DNA from: an uncultured Clostridia bacterium
GTDB lineage: Bacteria; Bacillota; Clostridia; Christensenellales; UBA1242
Direction: 5' to 3'
Length of the DNA: 7,174 bases
Assembly: GCA_944377765.1 (NCBI GenBank)
Contig: CALWFX010000089.1
Coordinates: forward strand, 1-7,174
Shown here: positions 5,168-7,174 of the stretch, one piece after another
How the letters are laid out: every line of letters begins with the position of its first letter
How positions within the stretch are numbered: position 1 is the stretch's first letter
Program-made: the position numbers and the translations under genes
Notes under the pieces: model-generated
Seen by the model: only the letters and a program-made list of their open reading frames with translations
What the model was told of the DNA's origin: nothing
The model's database searches: none

Positions 5168-6697
5168 TTATTTCATATTAACTGCATTAGGAACTTTTGG
5201 CAAACCTGGCATCAACATAATTTCCCCGCAAATCACAACCACAAAACCTGCTCCATTTTTAATTTCAATATCTTTAACATGCAACGAAAAATCTTTTGGT
5301 CGTCCCAACAGGCTATCATTATCAGATAATGAATACTGAGTTTTGGCAATGCAAATTGGATAATTTTTTGCCATACTTTCAAATTGCTCAATTTTCTTTA
5401 AACTATCTCCCAAATATTCCACATCTTTTGCACCATAAATTTTAGTAGCAACTTTAAAAATTTTGGTTTTTATATCATCGGAAAGGTCATAAGCAAATTT
5501 CATTTCCCTATTATGCATATTTTCAAGCACTTTCTCTGCAAGTTCTCTGCAACCCTTTCCGCCTTCTAAAAAAGGACTGCAAACTGCACACGCCAATTTT
5601 CTTTTTTCACAAAAATTGAAAATTTCTTTAATCTCGCAATCTAAATCACCTTCAAATTTATTTATTGCAACAATGCAAGACATATTAAACACATTTATAA
5701 TATTTTCAATATGCTTTTCAAGATTTTCAAAGCCCTTTTCCATGCATCCATGCTCTTTCAATGCTTTAACCGTTACAACAATAACAACTTCAGCAACATT
5801 GAATTTTGCATATCTACATTTTATATCAAAAAATTTCTCTGCACCAAGGTCAGCACCAAAACCCGCTTCTGTAACCACATAGTCAGCATGATTTAAAGCA
5901 GTCTGCGTTGCAATGATGCTGTTGCAACAATGTGCAATATTTGCAAAAGGACCACCATGAACAATGGCTGGTGTTCCAATTTTGGTTTGAACAAGATTTG
6001 GAAAAATGGCATCCTTTAAAATTAACATTAAAGCATTTTCAATTTTTAAATCTCTAACAAAAATAGGCAAATCTTTATTATTAAAGCCAACAACGATATT
6101 TCCAAGTCTAATCAATAAATCTTGTCTATCCTTTGCTAAGCATAGGCAAGCCATGATTTCACTTGCTGGTGTGATAACAAAACTTTCCTTTCTTGGTGTG
6201 TTATTTTTCAACTTTTCTTGATTAATAGTTATCTCTCTAAGAGCCCTGTCATTCATATCAAGACATCTTGTGAAAGTTACATCTTTAAATTTAAGTTCGT
6301 TACCTTGGAAAATGTGATTGTCAATAACAGCAGAAATCAAATTGTTGGCTGTTGTTATTGCATGCATATCGCCAGTGAAATGCAAGTTTATATCTTCGCT
6401 TGGTTCAATTTGCGCTTTTCCACCACCGGTTGCTCCACCTTTCCTGCCAAAAACTGGACCCATGGAAGGCTCACGAAGAGCAAGGCAAACATTTTTATTC
6501 ATTAAACTTAGTGCATCGCCAAGCCCAATTGCAACTGTGGTTTTACCTTCGCCAGACTTTGTTGGATTGATGGAAGTAACCAAGATAAGCCTACCATTTT
6601 TTTCACCATTTAAATCTTTAATTTTTGCTTTAAAGTCGCCATACTTATCAATTTTTTTAATATTAAGTTTTTTTGCAATAACAGAGATTTTTTTCAT
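5168..6697 (-). CDS. fhs: Formate-tetrahydrofolate ligase (formyl-THF synthetase)
   Basis: This 509-residue cytoplasmic enzyme joins formate to tetrahydrofolate using ATP, yielding 10-formyl-THF for purine and formyl-Met-tRNA synthesis; in acetogens the same reaction is part of the methyl branch of the Wood-Ljungdahl pathway. Diagnostic motifs are the P-loop NPTKSGEGKTT (44-54), ALREPSMGPVFGRKGGATGGG (73-93), EDINLHFTGDMHAIT (101-115), LDMNDRALR (146-154), VHGGPFANIAH (247-257), VTEAGFGADLGAEKFFDIKCR (275-295), AKTQYSLSD (451-459) and MPGLPKVPNA (496-505). It is shorter than the usual roughly 555 residues: the N-terminus is trimmed, the segment between EHG (315-317) and ENLEKHIENI (324-333) is shortened, and the normal C-terminal tail after LPKVP is nearly absent, ending NAVNMK. 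The frame is intact and the catalytic blocks are kept, so it is probably functional. The ATG at 6697 has a GGGAG Shine-Dalgarno 5 nt upstream and lies 14 nt after the preceding gene's stop, indicating co-transcription. Nothing else for one-carbon metabolism is in the window. Confidence 0.97.
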   Translation of the reverse strand: MKKISVIAKKLNIKKIDKYGDFKAKIKDLNGEKNGRLILVTSINPTKSGEGKTTVAIGLGDALSLMNKNVCLALREPSMGPVFGRKGGATGGGKAQIEPSEDINLHFTGDMHAITTANNLISAVIDNHIFQGNELKFKDVTFTRCLDMNDRALREITINQEKLKNNTPRKESFVITPASEIMACLCLAKDRQDLLIRLGNIVVGFNNKDLPIFVRDLKIENALMLILKDAIFPNLVQTKIGTPAIVHGGPFANIAHCCNSIIATQTALNHADYVVTEAGFGADLGAEKFFDIKCRYAKFNVAEVVIVVTVKALKEHGCMEKGFENLEKHIENIINVFNMSCIVAINKFEGDLDCEIKEIFNFCEKRKLACAVCSPFLEGGKGCRELAEKVLENMHNREMKFAYDLSDDIKTKIFKVATKIYGAKDVEYLGDSLKKIEQFESMAKNYPICIAKTQYSLSDNDSLLGRPKDFSLHVKDIEIKNGAGFVVVICGEIMLMPGLPKVPNAVNMK

Positions 6698-6702
6698 TTA
6701 TA

Positions 6703-6707
6703 CTCCC
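6703..6707 (-). promoter_or_regulatory. Shine-Dalgarno site of fhs
   Basis: GGGAG on the minus strand ends 5 nt before the fhs ATG at 6697, within the 14-nt gap after the upstream stop codon. It fixes the fhs start and shows that this organism uses Shine-Dalgarno initiation at internal operon genes. Confidence 0.75.
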
Positions 6708-6711
6708 ATAA

Positions 6712-7174
6712 CTAAATTCTTCTTGAAGAATGACAAGTAAGAAAGATGATTTGATATTTATTTGAAAGTTCTTCAACAATATCTTTTGCCACCTTTAAAT
6801 TTTTATCGTCAAGGTTGATAAAAGGGTCATCTAAGATAATGAAAGGTTTTTCCTTTTTGTAAATTAAATCAACAAGAGCAAACCTTTTGCAAATATGAAC
6901 TAAATCTAAAATTCCAGCAGATAAATAGCCATCTTCAAGCATATTTTGTTTCAAGCGCGTGTTAAGATTGCTATCAACCAAAATTCCATCCTTAGCAAAA
7001 AACTTATCATAAAATTCGTCAAATTTATCTTGCACAGGTTTAACATATCTATTAGATAAATTTTCACTTGCTTTCAACAAATATTCTTCTGTTTTTTCTA
7101 AAATTTTCAAATTTTGTGTGTTTTTTTCAAAAATTTCTTGATTTTCTTGCAATTTATCATCACTTTCTTGAATT
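6712..7174 (-). CDS. SbcC/YhaN-like coiled-coil ATPase, C-terminal fragment (5' end outside window)
   Basis: The reading frame is open to the window edge, so only the last 153 residues are seen. They begin with a Glu/Lys/Asn-rich segment likely to be the end of a coiled coil. The C-terminal half of an ABC-type ATPase head follows. Counting from the edge, the signature is YLSAGILDL (about 83-91), Walker B with D-loop is FIILDDPFINLDD (about 111-123), and the switch histidine is in FLTCHSSR (about 144-151). LSAG in place of LSGG together with the ILDDPF block is typical of SbcC/YhaN-like ATPases rather than SMC or RecN, although RecF-like or anti-phage ATPases share this head. YhaN-type proteins often pair with a Mre11/SbcD-like nuclease (YhaO); such a partner, if present, would lie upstream, beyond 7174. 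The TTG codon at 7152 is not a likely true start, because coding sequence continues before it. It probably shares an mRNA with fhs; a functional link between them is not evident. Confidence 0.8.
   Translation of the reverse strand, partial: IQESDDKLQENQEIFEKNTQNLKILEKTEEYLLKASENLSNRYVKPVQDKFDEFYDKFFAKDGILVDSNLNTRLKQNMLEDGYLSAGILDLVHICKRFALVDLIYKKEKPFIILDDPFINLDDKNLKVAKDIVEELSNKYQIIFLTCHSSRRI

Noticed and set aside
6318..6740. 140-codon plus-strand open frame opposite fhs
   Set aside because: It lies opposite conserved fhs motifs including the P-loop. Its composition simply mirrors the sense codons, and no promoter or Shine-Dalgarno supports it.
7150..7152. TTG at 7152 as the start of a small 146-residue protein
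   Set aside because: The frame stays open to the window edge, and the product is plainly the C-terminal part of a larger ATPase lacking its Walker A half.

Overview
The window is AT-rich bacterial DNA with every recognisable gene on the minus strand. It uses the standard code: tryptophans are TGG, and all five visible stops are TAA or TAG. Low GC, a formate-tetrahydrofolate ligase, a two-gene SufC/SufB-type module, and a lipoprotein made of Listeria-Bacteroides (InlB B-type) repeats with a DUF6273-like tail together suggest an uncultured, probably anaerobic, gut-type member of the Bacillota (Clostridia-like). This placement is inference from gene content; there is no rRNA or other marker here.

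Layout in the direction of transcription, from high to low coordinates. (1) 7174-6712 is the C-terminal end of an SbcC/YhaN-like coiled-coil ATPase, cut by the window edge. (2) After 14 nt comes fhs, formate-tetrahydrofolate ligase (6697-5168), with its own Shine-Dalgarno sequence, closed by a clear intrinsic terminator (5158-5126). (3) A 203-nt intergenic region carries that terminator and a strong promoter. (4) A 1063-residue repeat lipoprotein follows (4964-1773), probably displayed on the outer face of the membrane. (5) A weak terminator-like hairpin overlaps its stop codon. (6) A consensus promoter then drives a two-gene Fe-S cluster assembly operon: a SufC-type ATPase (1696-983) and a single SufB/SufD-family scaffold (990-70), overlapping by 8 nt. 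(7) The last 68 nt (1-68) are a run of three adjacent perfect palindromes with no coding content.

The most notable regulatory feature is that both genes with their own promoter (sufC and the lipoprotein gene) have an extended -10 box exactly 6 nt before the ATG. The expected transcription start is therefore the A of the start codon, which predicts leaderless mRNAs. The two genes at internal operon positions (the SufB-type gene and fhs) instead have Shine-Dalgarno sequences 5 nt before their ATG.

Functionally, the window combines one-carbon metabolism, a minimal Fe-S assembly module, a surface protein and part of a DNA-repair-like ATPase. I see no mobile element, CRISPR array, tRNA, rRNA or defence cassette. 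The points most worth following up are the leaderless promoter architecture, the palindrome cluster, the pared-down Suf pair and the near-identical 231-bp repeats.
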